From Pseudaminobacter soli (ex Li et al. 2025) (lineage in GTDB: Bacteria; Pseudomonadota; Alphaproteobacteria; Rhizobiales; Rhizobiaceae): 64,000 nt of DNA. The stretch is from positions 124,001 to 188,000 of the forward strand of contig NZ_PXYL01000003.1 of assembly GCF_003012705.1 (NCBI RefSeq), written 5' to 3'. Below, piece after piece: positions 1-9,071 of the stretch. The position numbers were made by a program, and so were the translations under genes. Every line of letters begins with the position of its first letter. Positions within the stretch are counted from its first letter, which is position 1. The notes beneath the pieces are model-generated. The model was given only the letters and a program-made list of their open reading frames with translations. It was not told where the DNA came from and did no database searches.

Positions 1-286
1 GCGCCGGTGCAGCCGGAGCCGCAGGGGCCGCCGGGGTCTTGGCCTCGGGCGCTGGAGCAGCCGGCTGGGTCGTGGTGGGCTGGCCCGTCGTCTCGACTGG
101 CGTCTGCGACCGCGGGAAGAAGATGAAATAGGCGATCACGGCCAGGACGAGCACGATTGCCGCGATGAGAATGCTGCTGCCGCCGCTGACTGTCTGCGAC
201 TGATCCTCCGCGTTCGCCGCACTCCTTGACCTGCGCGGCGTGGAGTGAGAGGCATCGGCCGTATGTGGATCCGCAGCCTTGGCCAT
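1..286 (-). CDS. Single-pass membrane protein with Ala/Pro-rich tail (partial)
   Basis: An open frame starts at the ATG at 286 and runs off the left edge, so only the first 95 residues are visible. Residues 1-37 are polar and charged (start MAKAADPHTADASHS). Residues about 39-57 form one hydrophobic helix (ILIAAIVLVLAVIAYFIFF), and the visible remainder is a low-complexity Pro/Ala/Thr linker. This fits a signal-anchored protein with a periplasmic linker leading to a domain outside the window. No family is recognised. It was found by reading the sequence directly; the start is supported by frame and composition. Confidence 0.55.
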   Translation of the reverse strand, partial: MAKAADPHTADASHSTPRRSRSAANAEDQSQTVSGGSSILIAAIVLVLAVIAYFIFFPRSQTPVETTGQPTTTQPAAPAPEAKTPAAPAAPAAPA

Positions 287-393
287 GATCGGGCTCCGTC
301 AGTTGCGCGGCAACTTAACGAACATAAACGAACAAGGCCTTGTTTGGTTTCATTTGCCGCAAGAGGCTAACCAAATGAAAGTTGGCCGACTGC

Positions 394-1461
394 TCAGTTT
401 ACGGCAGTGACCGTGTAGCCGTCCTTGCGCAGCAACTCGACGAGGCCGTCCGAGCCGGGCAGATGCATGGCGCCGACCGCGATGAAGGCATTGCCCTTGG
501 CAAGGATCGGTTCGGCCCGCTCGGCCATTACGTGGTTGCGCGACTTGACCATTGCCTCGTCGAAGGCGGCATAGCCTTCGTCGCCGCCCGATTCATCCGG
601 CAGCACGGCGCGGAACAGCGGCCAGAACATGCCGGTATCGCCCCGCTGGTAGAGCACGATCATCGTTTCGACCACATCGTCCATGCGGTCGCCGAGCTTC
701 AGCGTGTCGACCAGGCCCCTCACGTGAAAATCCATCGGCAGCGAAGCCATGGCGCGAAGCTGGTCGGCAACGGTCTCCAGCCCGTCGATCTCCTTGCCCT
801 CGGACTTGCCGTCCTGCGCCAGCTTGATGTCGAGCACCGGCTCGCCCTCGGACTTGCGGGCGAGTTCGCAGGCCGGCAGCGCGACCATGGCCGAAAGCAT
901 CCACGGCTTCATCTTGGCAACGCTTGCCAGCGAAATGCCGCGGTCGGTAAGCGCCTTGTCGACGATGGCCGCATCCTCCGGCGACAGCAGCGACGCCAGC
1001 GTCGTGCTGTCGGTGAACATCGTCAGCTCCGGTTCCTTCATGATGGCGGCGACCATCTTGGACTGGTCGAGGATTTCCGTCGTCTCGATCACCACCGTGC
1101 CCGACACGTCGAAGGCTTTTTGCGCGGCGGGCGGCAAGGCGGTCACGCGCGGGTCGGTCATGTGCATGGTGCCGAAGAGGAAGGACGGCGTCTCGCCTGC
1201 CTTTTCGATCTTCCACAAGAGGCCCCTGCCATTCGGCGTCGCGGCCGCCTCGGCTTTGATCTTGTCGAGCAGCGCCGGATCGCTCTTCTGCAAGGCGGCC
1301 AGCATGTCCGTGCCCTTGCAGGCCTCGGCCCCGGCGTGCGCCTCGCCCATGGCGAGCACGGTCATGATGAGGAAGGAAATGAAAAACAGCACGTTGAGCG
1401 CCGCGAGCAGCAGCAGGGCCTTGTGCGCGGTACGGTCAGCAATGGCGATAGCGCGTTTCAT
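394..1461 (-). CDS. TraB/GumN family protein
   Basis: 355 residues. An N-terminal hydrophobic segment (about residues 16-38) looks like a signal anchor or signal peptide ending near AHAGA, so the protein is probably periplasmic or inner-membrane anchored. The first family motif, GTMH (97-100), follows a short beta stretch (FLFGTMH). The second, GAMH (330-333), lies in the C-terminal FIAVGAMHLPG segment. The paired GxxH motifs and the length match the TraB/GumN family (PF01963), related to TIKI-type metalloproteases; the bacterial role is poorly known. The gene lies downstream of xerC on the same strand, with a possible terminator between them. Family call firm, function open. Confidence 0.8.
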   Translation of the reverse strand: MKRAIAIADRTAHKALLLLAALNVLFFISFLIMTVLAMGEAHAGAEACKGTDMLAALQKSDPALLDKIKAEAAATPNGRGLLWKIEKAGETPSFLFGTMHMTDPRVTALPPAAQKAFDVSGTVVIETTEILDQSKMVAAIMKEPELTMFTDSTTLASLLSPEDAAIVDKALTDRGISLASVAKMKPWMLSAMVALPACELARKSEGEPVLDIKLAQDGKSEGKEIDGLETVADQLRAMASLPMDFHVRGLVDTLKLGDRMDDVVETMIVLYQRGDTGMFWPLFRAVLPDESGGDEGYAAFDEAMVKSRNHVMAERAEPILAKGNAFIAVGAMHLPGSDGLVELLRKDGYTVTAVN

Positions 1462-1479
1462 GCCTTAATCGTTAAACGC

Positions 1480-1498
1480 AAAAAACGGCCAAACCGTT
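1480..1498 (-). terminator. Possible terminator after xerC
   Basis: On the minus strand a short hairpin (AACGG-TTTGG-CCGTT) runs into TTTTTT, 30 bases past the xerC stop. The stem is only 5 bp, so it is a weak candidate. Confidence 0.4.
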
Positions 1499-1528
1499 AA
1501 CTGCTGCGGCCAAATTGTCGCGTTGCGA

Positions 1529-2470
1529 TCATGCTCGCGGATGCGCTGCCTCATAGATGTCGAGCAGCCGGGAGGTGTCGACGCCGGTATAGATCTGGGT
1601 GGTCGACAGGCTGGCGTGGCCGAGCAGTTCCTGGATCGTGCGCAGATCGCCCCCACGGCCGAGCAGATGAGTGGCGAAGGAATGGCGCAACGCATGCGGC
1701 GTGGCGGTGTCCGGCAGGTTCAGCGCCGAACGCAGCTTTTGCATCTCGCGCTGGAGGATAGCCGGATTGAGCGGGCCGCCCCGCGCGCCGCGAAACAGCG
1801 GCGCCTCGGGCCCGAGATGAAACGGGCAGAGTTTTCGATATTCGGCAACCGCCGCCAGCGCCGCCGGCAGCACCGGCACCAGCCGCGTCTTGCCACCCTT
1901 GCCGGTGATGCGCAGCACCCTGTCTTCGGACGAGGCGAGTTCGGCGCCATTGAGCCCGAGCGCCTCGGAAATGCGCAGGCCGCAGCCATAAAGCAGGGTC
2001 AGGACTGCCGCATTGCGGGCCGCGATCCAGGGCTCTTCGGCAAGCTGCTCCTGTGCTGAGACGACGCGCTTGGCATCCGATGCGGTCAAGGGCTTGGGCA
2101 GCGATTTCGGCTGCTTGGGAGCCCGCAAAGCCGCTGCACCCGCGGCATTGGCAAGGCCGCCGCGCTCGAGAAAACGCAGGAAAGAGCGTACGCCCGCAAG
2201 GCCGCGCCCCAGCGTGCGCGCGCCGACACCATCGCCACGCCGTGCCGCAAGAAAGGCGCGCAGATCGGCGGGCCGCAGTTCCTTGATGTCGGCAATGCCT
2301 GGCGCTCCACCGCAATGCCCGGTCAGGAACTGGAAGAATTGGCGCGTGTCGCGCTCATAGGCTTCCACCGTCAGCGCCGATAGCCGCCGCTCGCCGGCGA
2401 GCGCCTTCAGCCAGCTTTCGCGGGCCTCACGAAGGTCGGGGCGGGCGTTGATCAGAAATTCCTGCTGCAT
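1529..2470 (-). CDS. xerC: Tyrosine recombinase XerC
   Basis: 313 residues. Site-specific recombinase expected to act with XerD at dif to resolve chromosome dimers. Residues about 12-105 form the SAM-like core-binding domain. The catalytic set is complete: R166 (CGLRISEALGL), K191 (TGKGGKTR), H259 and R262 (PHALRHSF), H285 (LLGHASLSTTQ) and nucleophile Y294. The start at 2470 (MQQEFLINARP) was chosen because the longer frame adds 67 residues without family character that overlap the divergent rimM. XerC rather than XerD is inferred from length and from the context of rhizobial core genes. Confidence 0.88.
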   Translation of the reverse strand: MQQEFLINARPDLREARESWLKALAGERRLSALTVEAYERDTRQFFQFLTGHCGGAPGIADIKELRPADLRAFLAARRGDGVGARTLGRGLAGVRSFLRFLERGGLANAAGAAALRAPKQPKSLPKPLTASDAKRVVSAQEQLAEEPWIAARNAAVLTLLYGCGLRISEALGLNGAELASSEDRVLRITGKGGKTRLVPVLPAALAAVAEYRKLCPFHLGPEAPLFRGARGGPLNPAILQREMQKLRSALNLPDTATPHALRHSFATHLLGRGGDLRTIQELLGHASLSTTQIYTGVDTSRLLDIYEAAHPRA

Positions 2471-2585
2471 GGTCCGTCTGTGATTTGCCTCCGTCGCATG
2501 CTGAGGCCTGCCGGTTAGCAACGGGTGAAGGCATCGTTGAAATCGGCGAACGGCGGGGATAGAGACGGGCAAAGGACAAAACACC

Positions 2586-3164
2586 ATGCCAAAGCTTGAA
2601 AATCCCATCCAGATGGCCGTGATCGGCGCTCCGCACGGCGTGCGCGGCGAACTGCGCGTCAAAACCTTCACCGGCGATCCGCTGGCGCTCGGAGATTACG
2701 GGCCGCTCTTCGCCTCGGATGGACGCGCCTTCGAGATCGTCGACATCAGGTCGGCGAAGACCGTCGTGGTCGTGCGCTTCAAGAATGTGAACGACCGCGG
2801 CGCGGCCGAGGCACTGAATGGCACAGAGCTCTTCATCGACCGCTCGGCGCTTCCCGACGATGGCGAGGAGGACGAGTTCTACCACGCCGACCTGATCGGG
2901 CTCGCTGTGAAGGACGAGACCGGCGCATCGGTCGGCAAGGTGACGGCCGTGCAGAATTTCGGTGGCGGCGACATTCTCGAAATCATCCATGCCGGTAAGA
3001 AGGGCGTGCTCGTGCCCTTCACCGAAGCGGCCGTGCCCGAGATCGACATCAAGGCCGGTTTCCTGCGCATCGACACGCTGGCCGCCGGGCTTGTGGAGGA
3101 GCCTGAAGAGGACTCCGACGAAGAAGCGACGCGCGACCAGAAGGAAGCCGGAGGCGACCGGTGA
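2586..3164 (+). CDS. rimM: Ribosome maturation factor RimM
   Basis: 192 residues. Assists 30S maturation by binding S19 and the 16S 3' domain. The N-terminal RimM domain starts [20 protein letters not shown]. The C-terminal PRC-barrel region includes residues near [11 protein letters not shown] and GGGDILEI. The last 25 residues are an acidic, charged tail rich in E and D, longer than in the E. coli protein. It overlaps trmD by 4 bases (GTGA), which suggests translational coupling in rimM-trmD-rplS. Confidence 0.95.
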   Translation: MPKLENPIQMAVIGAPHGVRGELRVKTFTGDPLALGDYGPLFASDGRAFEIVDIRSAKTVVVVRFKNVNDRGAAEALNGTELFIDRSALPDDGEEDEFYHADLIGLAVKDETGASVGKVTAVQNFGGGDILEIIHAGKKGVLVPFTEAAVPEIDIKAGFLRIDTLAAGLVEEPEEDSDEEATRDQKEAGGDR

Positions 3165-3889
3165 GTGGCTTTCGCGCCTCCGTCCTGACGCTCTACCCGG
3201 AAATGTTTCCGGGCGCGCTTGGGCTGTCGCTGGCCGGGCGCGCGCTTGAACGGGGCGACTGGTCGCTCGAAGCGGTTCAGATTCGCGACTTCGCCACCGA
3301 TCGCCACAGGACCGTGGACGACACGCCCGCCGGCGGCGGTGCCGGCATGGTCATGCGCGCCGACATCCTTGCCAAGGCGATAGACGCCACCGCCCCTGCC
3401 GATGACCCGCGCCCGAAGCTTCTGATGAGTCCGCGCGGAAAGCCGCTGACGCAAGCGCGGGTGCGCGAGCTGGCGGCGGGACCGGGCGTGATGATTCTGT
3501 GCGGACGCTTCGAGGGCGTCGACCAGCGCATCATCGAGGCGCGCGGCCTGGAGGAAGTGTCGATCGGCGATTTCATCCTGTCGGGCGGTGAGCCGGCGGC
3601 GCTCGTTCTGCTCGATGCCGTGGTGCGCTTGCTGCCGGGCGTCATGGGCAACGACACGTCGGGCGACGAGGAGAGCTTTGAGAACGGCCTGCTTGAGCAC
3701 CCGCATTATACGCGGCCGCAGGAATTCGAGGGCCGACCGATTCCCGAAGTGCTGGTGTCGGGCAATCACGCAAAAATCGCCGCCTGGCGGCGCGAGCAGG
3801 CCGAGAGATTGACCAAGGAGCGGCGCCCCGACCTGTTTGCGGCCTACGAATTGAGCGAAAGCGCCAAAAAACCAGCACCCAAGAGGTGA
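3161..3889 (+). CDS. trmD: tRNA (guanine-37-N1) methyltransferase TrmD
   Basis: 242 residues with a GTG start overlapping the rimM stop. SPOUT-class enzyme that methylates G37 of tRNAs using SAM and so prevents +1 frameshifting. Visible signatures: [15 protein letters not shown] at the N-terminus, [12 protein letters not shown] (about 53-64), GRFEGVDQR (115-123) and the trefoil-knot segment [12 protein letters not shown] (135-146). The conserved [12 protein letters not shown] block sits near 175-186. Full family length. Confidence 0.96.
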   Translation: MSGFRASVLTLYPEMFPGALGLSLAGRALERGDWSLEAVQIRDFATDRHRTVDDTPAGGGAGMVMRADILAKAIDATAPADDPRPKLLMSPRGKPLTQARVRELAAGPGVMILCGRFEGVDQRIIEARGLEEVSIGDFILSGGEPAALVLLDAVVRLLPGVMGNDTSGDEESFENGLLEHPHYTRPQEFEGRPIPEVLVSGNHAKIAAWRREQAERLTKERRPDLFAAYELSESAKKPAPKR

Positions 3890-4082
3890 CAATGCACGCG
3901 GAAGCGTGTATGTGCGCCCCGCAACTGGGAGTATGATGCTCCTTTAGCCCGTCAACAAAGACGGTGAAATCGCCCCTGCCTCGGCTTCTCGGCGAGAAGT
4001 AAAGGCATAGCCAAGCGGTCTTCGAACTGGGTGGCAAGTGCCGGGCGCTCTGGCTGTTGAGAACGAAGAAGAGGTTATTGCG
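3890..4082 (+). promoter_or_regulatory. Structured gap upstream of rplS
   Basis: A 193-base gap separates trmD from rplS, long for this operon. It holds a perfect hairpin CTTCTC-GGC-GAGAAG near 3986-4000 and a weaker one, GGAG-TATGATG-CTCC, near 3929. No coding frame with a ribosome site is apparent. An rplS leader or internal promoter is plausible; the sequence shows only the hairpins and the spacing. Confidence 0.35.
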
Positions 4083-4607
4083 ATGGACATCATCCGTCAG
4101 CTCGAGGCCGAACAGGCCGCCAAGATCGAAGCAAAGCGCAAGCTCCCCGAATTCCAGCCGGGCGACACCGTCCGCGTCCTGGTCCGCGTCACCGAAGGTT
4201 CGCGCACCCGCGTTCAGGCCTATGAAGGCGTCGTGATCGCGCGCTCGGGCTCGGGCTTCCAGGAAAACTTCACCGTCCGCAAGATCTCCTACGGCGAAGG
4301 CGTGGAACGCGTGTTCCCGGTCTACTCGCCGATGGTCGAGGGCGTCGAGATCGTCCGCCGCGGTAAGGTTCGCCGCGCCAAGCTCTATTACCTGCGTGAT
4401 CGTCGCGGCAAGTCGGCCCGTATTTCGGAGAACACCGGCGTGCGCGCCCGCAAGCTGAACGATGCCGAGCGCGACGCGCTGAACGCCGAGAAGGCGCGTA
4501 TCGAAGCCGAGAAGATCGCTGCTGCCGAAGCCCTCGCCGCCGAGAAGGCTGCGCAGGAAGCCGCCGAGAAGAAGGCTGCTGCCGAGGCTGAAAAGGCCGC
4601 CGAATAG
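4083..4607 (+). CDS. rplS: 50S ribosomal protein L19
   Basis: 174 residues. Located at the 30S-50S interface. The core (about residues 1-120) has typical L19 signatures: [42 protein letters not shown] and [16 protein letters not shown]. The last 45-50 residues form an Ala/Glu/Lys-rich, probably helical tail absent from E. coli L19 but common in rhizobia. The start at 4083 ([14 protein letters not shown]) fits the family. A 15-residue upstream extension in frame looks untranslated. Confidence 0.96.
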   Translation: MDIIRQLEAEQAAKIEAKRKLPEFQPGDTVRVLVRVTEGSRTRVQAYEGVVIARSGSGFQENFTVRKISYGEGVERVFPVYSPMVEGVEIVRRGKVRRAKLYYLRDRRGKSARISENTGVRARKLNDAERDALNAEKARIEAEKIAAAEALAAEKAAQEAAEKKAAAEAEKAAE

Positions 4608-4633
4608 TTTTCCCCGCACAGGGATAGCTTTCG

Positions 4634-4665
4634 AAAAGGCGGCTTCGGCCGCCTTTTTGTTTTTG
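4634..4665 (+). terminator. Rho-independent terminator after rplS
   Basis: GGCGGC-TTCG-GCCGCC stem with a tetraloop, preceded by AAAA and followed by TTTTTGTTTTT, 30 bases after the rplS stop. It ends the rimM-trmD-rplS unit. Confidence 0.9.
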
Positions 4666-4683
4666 CGATGTCGGGAGGGGATC

Positions 4684-5505
4684 ATGGACGAATTCACAGA
4701 GGCCAATCAGCGGAACTGGAACAACCGCGCCGAGCTTCACTCCACGGATACCACCGGCAGCTACCGCATCGCCGAGGTGCTGGCCGGCGGATCGTCCCTG
4801 CATGCGCTCGAAGCGGGCGAGATCGGCGATATCCGCGGCAAGGATATCGTCCATCTGCAGTGCCATATCGGTCTCGACACGCTGAGCCTGAAGCATCTCG
4901 GGGCGAAGAGCGTCACTGGTCTCGATTTTTCCTCCAAGGCGATTGCGGCCGCTCGGGACTTTGCCGTCCGGGCCGGCACCGAGGCCCGGTTCGTCGAGGC
5001 TTCGGTCTACGACGCACCGCAGGCGCTGGGCGACACCTACGACATGGTTTTCGTCACCTGGGGCGCGATCAACTGGCTCGACGACATCTATCGCTGGGCC
5101 CGCGTGGTTGCCGCGCTGCTGCGCCCCGGCGGCAGGCTTTATCTGCTCGAAGGGCACCCGCAGCTGAACCAGCTCGAAGCAAGCGATGGCGCGTTCAGAG
5201 TGCACTATGGCTGGCGCACGCCCAAGGACAGCCCGCTGACGTGGGACAACAGCCAGACCTACACCGGCGACGAGCGGCAACTGACAGACACCCGCCACTA
5301 TGAGTGGGTTCACCCGCTGAGCGACATCGTCAATGCGCTGATCAAGGCGGGCCTGAACATCGATTTTCTCAACGAACATGAGATCGTCGTCTGGCGCGCC
5401 TTTCCCGATCTCGTCGAGCTTGGAGGGAACCAGTTCGCGCTGCCGGATTCCTATCCGAAATTCCCGCTATCCTTCTCCATCGGCGCCACGAAACCACCGA
5501 AGTAG
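4684..5505 (+). CDS. Class I SAM-dependent methyltransferase
   Basis: 273 residues. The Rossmann methyltransferase core shows motif I as DIVHLQCHIGLDTLSL (from about 54) and an acidic residue at D81 ending beta-2 (VTGLDFS). The post-II region reads YDMVFVTWGAINWLDD, followed by LLRPGGRLYLLEGHP. HLQCHIGLDT replaces the usual GxGxG and is typical of a widespread subgroup of unassigned methyltransferases. The substrate is unknown. The start at 4684 has a strong ribosome site (GGGAGGGG) 3 bases upstream. It stands alone after the rplS terminator. Confidence 0.8.
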   Translation: MDEFTEANQRNWNNRAELHSTDTTGSYRIAEVLAGGSSLHALEAGEIGDIRGKDIVHLQCHIGLDTLSLKHLGAKSVTGLDFSSKAIAAARDFAVRAGTEARFVEASVYDAPQALGDTYDMVFVTWGAINWLDDIYRWARVVAALLRPGGRLYLLEGHPQLNQLEASDGAFRVHYGWRTPKDSPLTWDNSQTYTGDERQLTDTRHYEWVHPLSDIVNALIKAGLNIDFLNEHEIVVWRAFPDLVELGGNQFALPDSYPKFPLSFSIGATKPPK

Positions 5506-5518
5506 ACGCGCGGTCGCG

Positions 5519-5597
5519 CTTGCAGCCGGCGGCAGGGCCTATTTTTTGTTGTGACCGGCCTCGGGCAGCATGCCCGTCTCTTGCAAGCCGGCGGCAG
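5519..5597 (+). repeat. Imperfect direct repeat and hairpin upstream of the ABC operon
   Basis: CTTGCAGCCGGCGGCAG (5519-5535) recurs as CTTGCAAGCCGGCGGCAG (5580-5597), differing by one inserted A. Between them is a perfect hairpin CGGGCA-GCA-TGCCCG (5562-5576). These lie 65-140 bases before the substrate-binding protein gene and could be regulatory. No known operator is recognised. Confidence 0.4.
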
Positions 5598-5661
5598 TTG
5601 GCTAATCTTGCGCGCAATTCTTCCCTTTAGACCCAAGATATTTCCTGAACTGGAGCGCCTC

Positions 5662-6459
5662 ATGAACAGGTTCAAACTCGTACTGGCCGGCCTGCTGGCT
5701 TGCGTCCTTTCGCCGACGCTGGCGTCCGCCGACACGCTGCCTGATCTGGGCGGAAAGACCGTGACGGTGGTGACCGAGAATGCCTATCCGCCGCTGCAGT
5801 TCATCGACCCCAAGACCGGCGAGCAGATCGGCTGGGAATATGACGCCATGAACGAGATGGCCAAGCGCCTGAACTTCAAGGTCGAGTACCAGAACACCTC
5901 CTGGGACGCGATGATTCAGGCCGTGTCCGACGGCCAGTACAACATCGGCATGACCGGCATCACCATCAAGGATGACCGCAAGGAGAAGGTCGACTTCTCC
6001 GATCCTTACATGCGTTCGCAGCAGTTCATGCTGGTGCGCAGCGACGAGAGCCGCTTCACCGACGCCAAGAGCTTCGGCGCCTTCAAGGACGGCCTGATCG
6101 CGGCGCAGCCGGGCACCTCGCCCTTCTACACCGCCGTCTACGAAATCCTCGACGGCAACGAGCAGAACCCGCGCATCAAGCTGTTCGAGACCTTCGGCGC
6201 GACCGTTCAGGCGCTGAAGTCGGGCGACGTCGACCTGGTTCTGACCGACAGCGTGGCGGCAAAGGGCTATGTCGATTCCTCGAACGGCGCGCTCAAGGTA
6301 GTGGGCGAGCCGCTCGGCACCGAGGATTTCGGCTTCATCTTCAAGAAGGGCTCCGACCTCGTTGCGCCGATCAATGCCGCCATCGCCTCGATGAAGGCTG
6401 ACGGCACCTTCGATACCCTGAACAAGAAGTGGTTCCTCGACTACAAGATGGGCGAGTGA
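5662..6459 (+). CDS. Amino-acid ABC transporter substrate-binding protein
   Basis: 265 residues. Periplasmic solute-binding protein of family 3 (PF00497). A signal peptide covers residues 1-23 ([18 protein letters not shown], cleavage near ASA-D). Mature-domain signatures: [59 protein letters not shown], and a C-terminal [13 protein letters not shown]. The ligand is probably a polar or basic amino acid, which cannot be refined by eye. The start at 5662 gives a normal signal peptide; the upstream frame does not. The cognate permease follows after a long hairpin. Confidence 0.88.
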   Translation: MNRFKLVLAGLLACVLSPTLASADTLPDLGGKTVTVVTENAYPPLQFIDPKTGEQIGWEYDAMNEMAKRLNFKVEYQNTSWDAMIQAVSDGQYNIGMTGITIKDDRKEKVDFSDPYMRSQQFMLVRSDESRFTDAKSFGAFKDGLIAAQPGTSPFYTAVYEILDGNEQNPRIKLFETFGATVQALKSGDVDLVLTDSVAAKGYVDSSNGALKVVGEPLGTEDFGFIFKKGSDLVAPINAAIASMKADGTFDTLNKKWFLDYKMGE

Positions 6460-6469
6460 CGGACCCAGT

Positions 6470-6514
6470 GAAGGCCGGGCGGTTTCGGCAAAAACGCCGA
6501 ACCTCCCGGCCTTC
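6470..6514 (+). other. Long intercistronic hairpin between binding protein and permease
   Basis: GAAGGCCGGG (6470-6479) pairs with CCCGGCCTTC (6505-6514). The inner bases GGTTTCGGC / GCCGAACC extend the stem to about 18 bp around an A-rich loop. No T-run follows. In other binding-protein ABC operons, hairpins in this position stabilise upstream mRNA so that binding protein exceeds permease; that role is inferred here. Confidence 0.6.
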
Positions 6515-6524
6515 GCATGTTCAG

Positions 6525-7340
6525 ATGCTGCTTCTTCCCACGACTTCGTCCGACAAGAAGGAATTTCCCTGGTGGCTGGCCGTCGCGATCGCGATTGCCG
6601 TCGCCGTGGCAATCTTTATCGTCAGCAACGACATCTACAGCCAAGTCTTCCAGACGGTTGCCAAGGGTATCGGCATAACCGTCTTCGTTACGCTGGTCGG
6701 CTTCTCCCTCGCCTCTCTCCTTGGCCTCGGCATCGCGCTGATGGGCCTGTCGAATTCGGTCTGGCTGCGCCAGGTCGCACGCTTCTACGTCGAGATCATC
6801 CGCGGCATCCCGATCCTGGTGCTCCTGTTCTGGATCGCCTTCGTCGGCGCGCCCGCCTTCGTGGCCGGCTGGAATGCGCTGACCGCGCCGCTGCAGGACG
6901 CCGGCCTCATCTCGCCGCTGCAGGTGCGCGACGTCTCCCTGCTCTGGCGCGCCATCATGGCGCTCACCATCGGCTACTCGGCCTTCATCTCCGAAGTGTT
7001 CCGGGCCGGCATCCAGTCGGTCGATGCGGGACAGATCGAGGCCGCCAAGGCACTCGGCCTGACGCGCTACCAGCGCTTTCGCCTCGTCATCCTGCCTCAG
7101 GCTATCCGCACCATCCTGCCGCCGCTCGGCAACGACTTCGTCGCCATGGTCAAGGACTCCTCGCTGGTTTCGGTGCTGGGCGTGGCCGACATCACCCAGA
7201 TGGGCAAGGTTTACGCTTCAGGCTCGTTCCGCTTCTTCGAGACCTACTCGATGGTGGCCTATATCTACCTGATCCTCACCGTCGGCCTGTCGCTGGCGCT
7301 TCGGGGCCTGGAACGGAAGCTGCGCCGCCAGCACGCCTGA
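6525..7340 (+). CDS. Amino-acid ABC transporter permease
   Basis: 271 residues. Inner-membrane permease of the His/Glu/Gln type with about 5-6 predicted helices. The first spans residues about 16-35 after a short charged N-terminus. The ABC-interacting EAA loop is clear: IEAAKALGLTRYQRFRLVIL. Other signatures are VEIIRGIPILVLLFW and LPPLGNDFVAMVKDSSLVSV. The start at 6525 (MLLLPTTSSDKKEFPWW) avoids reading through the hairpin. No ATPase gene follows, so the nucleotide-binding subunit must be elsewhere or shared. Confidence 0.88.
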   Translation: MLLLPTTSSDKKEFPWWLAVAIAIAVAVAIFIVSNDIYSQVFQTVAKGIGITVFVTLVGFSLASLLGLGIALMGLSNSVWLRQVARFYVEIIRGIPILVLLFWIAFVGAPAFVAGWNALTAPLQDAGLISPLQVRDVSLLWRAIMALTIGYSAFISEVFRAGIQSVDAGQIEAAKALGLTRYQRFRLVILPQAIRTILPPLGNDFVAMVKDSSLVSVLGVADITQMGKVYASGSFRFFETYSMVAYIYLILTVGLSLALRGLERKLRRQHA

Positions 7341-7433
7341 CGGGCCCCTCTAACGCTTCGGCCGAAACGGGATCGAAGGCCCACGCCGTCCTGGCCGATT
7401 GCCGATCCGACAAAAGATTGCTATTTAGCGGGC

Positions 7434-7550
7434 ATGGAAGAACTTTTCGGCGATCCGGCCTACAAGGGTTTCGTGCTGCAGGACAAGAAGCGCCTGCCGG
7501 CCCGTTTCTTCGCGCGGATTTCCGGCGCACGGACCAGCCGACTTATCTAG
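7434..7550 (+). CDS. Possible small ORF upstream of leuC
   Basis: A 38-codon frame (start MEELFGDPAYKGFVLQ, end TSRLI) lies in the 297-base gap between the permease and leuC. Its codon use is GC-rich and normal for the genome. There is no clear ribosome site, and it lacks a run of Leu codons, so it does not look like a leucine attenuator. Unrecognised; it may be a gene remnant or chance. Confidence 0.25.
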   Translation: MEELFGDPAYKGFVLQDKKRLPARFFARISGARTSRLI

Positions 7551-7637
7551 CCGCCCTTGCCTGCTCGCGCCTCTGGCCGGCAGGATTTTCGGCATGGCCG
7601 GCCCCTTTCCATTCCTTACATCGACGGATTTACGCAA

Positions 7638-9047
7638 ATGAGCGCACCGCGCACCCTCTACGACAAGATTTTCGATGATCACGTTGTCGACCGCCAGGAC
7701 GACGGCACCTGCCTGCTCTACATCGACCGCCACCTCGTCCACGAAGTGACGAGCCCGCAGGCCTTCGAGGGCCTGCGCATGTCCGGCCGCCAGGTTCGCC
7801 ACCCCGAGAAGACGCTCGCCGTCGTCGACCATAACGTGCCGACGTCGCCCGACCGCAAATTGGGGATCAAGAACGAGGAAAGCCGCATCCAGGTCGAGGC
7901 GCTGGCCAAGAACGCCGCCGATTTCGGCGTGGAGTATTACTCGGAGAACGACGTCCGCCAGGGCATCGTCCACATCGTCGGCCCCGAGCAGGGCTTTACC
8001 CTTCCGGGCATGACCATCGTCTGCGGTGACAGCCATACCTCGACGCATGGAGCCTTCGGTGCGCTGGCCCACGGCATCGGCACCTCTGAGGTGGAGCACG
8101 TTCTGGCTACCCAGACGCTGATCCAGAAAAAGGCCAAGAACATGCTGGTGCGTGTCGACGGCCAACTGCCCGAGGGCGTGACCGCCAAGGACATCGTACT
8201 CGCCATCATCGGCGAGATCGGCACCGCCGGCGGCACCGGCTACGTCATCGAATATGCCGGCGAAGCGATCCGCGCGCTGTCGATGGAAGGCCGCATGACC
8301 ATCTGCAACATGTCGATCGAAGGCGGTGCCCGCGCCGGCCTGATAGCGCCGGACGAGACGACTTTCGCCTACGTCAAGGACAAGCCGCGCGCCCCGAAGG
8401 ACAAGGCCTGGGAAATGGCGCTCGACTACTGGAAGACGCTGCACACGGACGAAGGCGCGCATTTCGACAAGGTGGTCATGCTCGACGCCGCCAAGCTGCC
8501 GCCCATCGTCACCTGGGGCTCCTCGCCTGAGGACGTCGTTTCGGTTACCGGCGTGGTGCCGAACCCGGAAGAGATCGCCGACGAAAACAAGCGCAACTCG
8601 AAGAAGCGCGCGCTCGAATATATGGGGCTGGCCGCCGGCACCAAGATCACCGACATCGCGATTGACCGCGTCTTCATCGGCTCCTGCACCAACGGCCGCA
8701 TCGAAGACTTGCGTGCGGTTGCCAAGGTGGTCGAGGGCAAGAAGGTGGCTTCGACCGTTTCAGCCATGATCGTGCCTGGCTCCGGTCTGGTGAAGGAACA
8801 GGCCGAGGCCGAGGGTCTCGACAAGATCTTCATCGAAGCCGGCTTCGACTGGCGCGAGCCGGGCTGCTCGATGTGCCTGGCCATGAACGACGACCGCCTC
8901 AAGCCGGGCGAGCGCTGCGCCTCGACCTCGAACCGTAACTTCGAAGGCCGCCAGGGCTTTAAGGGCCGCACCCATCTGGTGTCGCCGGCCATGGCCGCTG
9001 CCGCCGCGATCGCCGGCCATTTCGTCGACATTCGCGACTGGCACTAA
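7638..9047 (+). CDS. leuC: 3-isopropylmalate dehydratase large subunit
   Basis: 469 residues, the exact usual length. With LeuD it isomerises 2- to 3-isopropylmalate in leucine synthesis, using a [4Fe-4S] cluster. The three cluster cysteines are visible at C350 (IGSCTNGR), C410 and C413 (GCSMC). Substrate and fold motifs include [21 protein letters not shown] in two parts, and RNFEGRQG. The start at 7638 ([12 protein letters not shown]) matches the family. leuD is not adjacent, as in many rhizobia. Confidence 0.96.
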   Translation: MSAPRTLYDKIFDDHVVDRQDDGTCLLYIDRHLVHEVTSPQAFEGLRMSGRQVRHPEKTLAVVDHNVPTSPDRKLGIKNEESRIQVEALAKNAADFGVEYYSENDVRQGIVHIVGPEQGFTLPGMTIVCGDSHTSTHGAFGALAHGIGTSEVEHVLATQTLIQKKAKNMLVRVDGQLPEGVTAKDIVLAIIGEIGTAGGTGYVIEYAGEAIRALSMEGRMTICNMSIEGGARAGLIAPDETTFAYVKDKPRAPKDKAWEMALDYWKTLHTDEGAHFDKVVMLDAAKLPPIVTWGSSPEDVVSVTGVVPNPEEIADENKRNSKKRALEYMGLAAGTKITDIAIDRVFIGSCTNGRIEDLRAVAKVVEGKKVASTVSAMIVPGSGLVKEQAEAEGLDKIFIEAGFDWREPGCSMCLAMNDDRLKPGERCASTSNRNFEGRQGFKGRTHLVSPAMAAAAAIAGHFVDIRDWH

Positions 9048-9071
9048 TCCAGATTTCCGGGCCGGGCGTCA

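Noticed and set aside
382-1500. A 372-codon plus-strand frame
   Set aside because: Antisense to the TraB/GumN gene; rich in His, Arg and Gly with no domain, as expected for a shadow frame.
1465-1500. CtrA box between xerC and the TraB/GumN gene
   Set aside because: The TTAA pairs are 3 or more than 20 bases apart, not 7.
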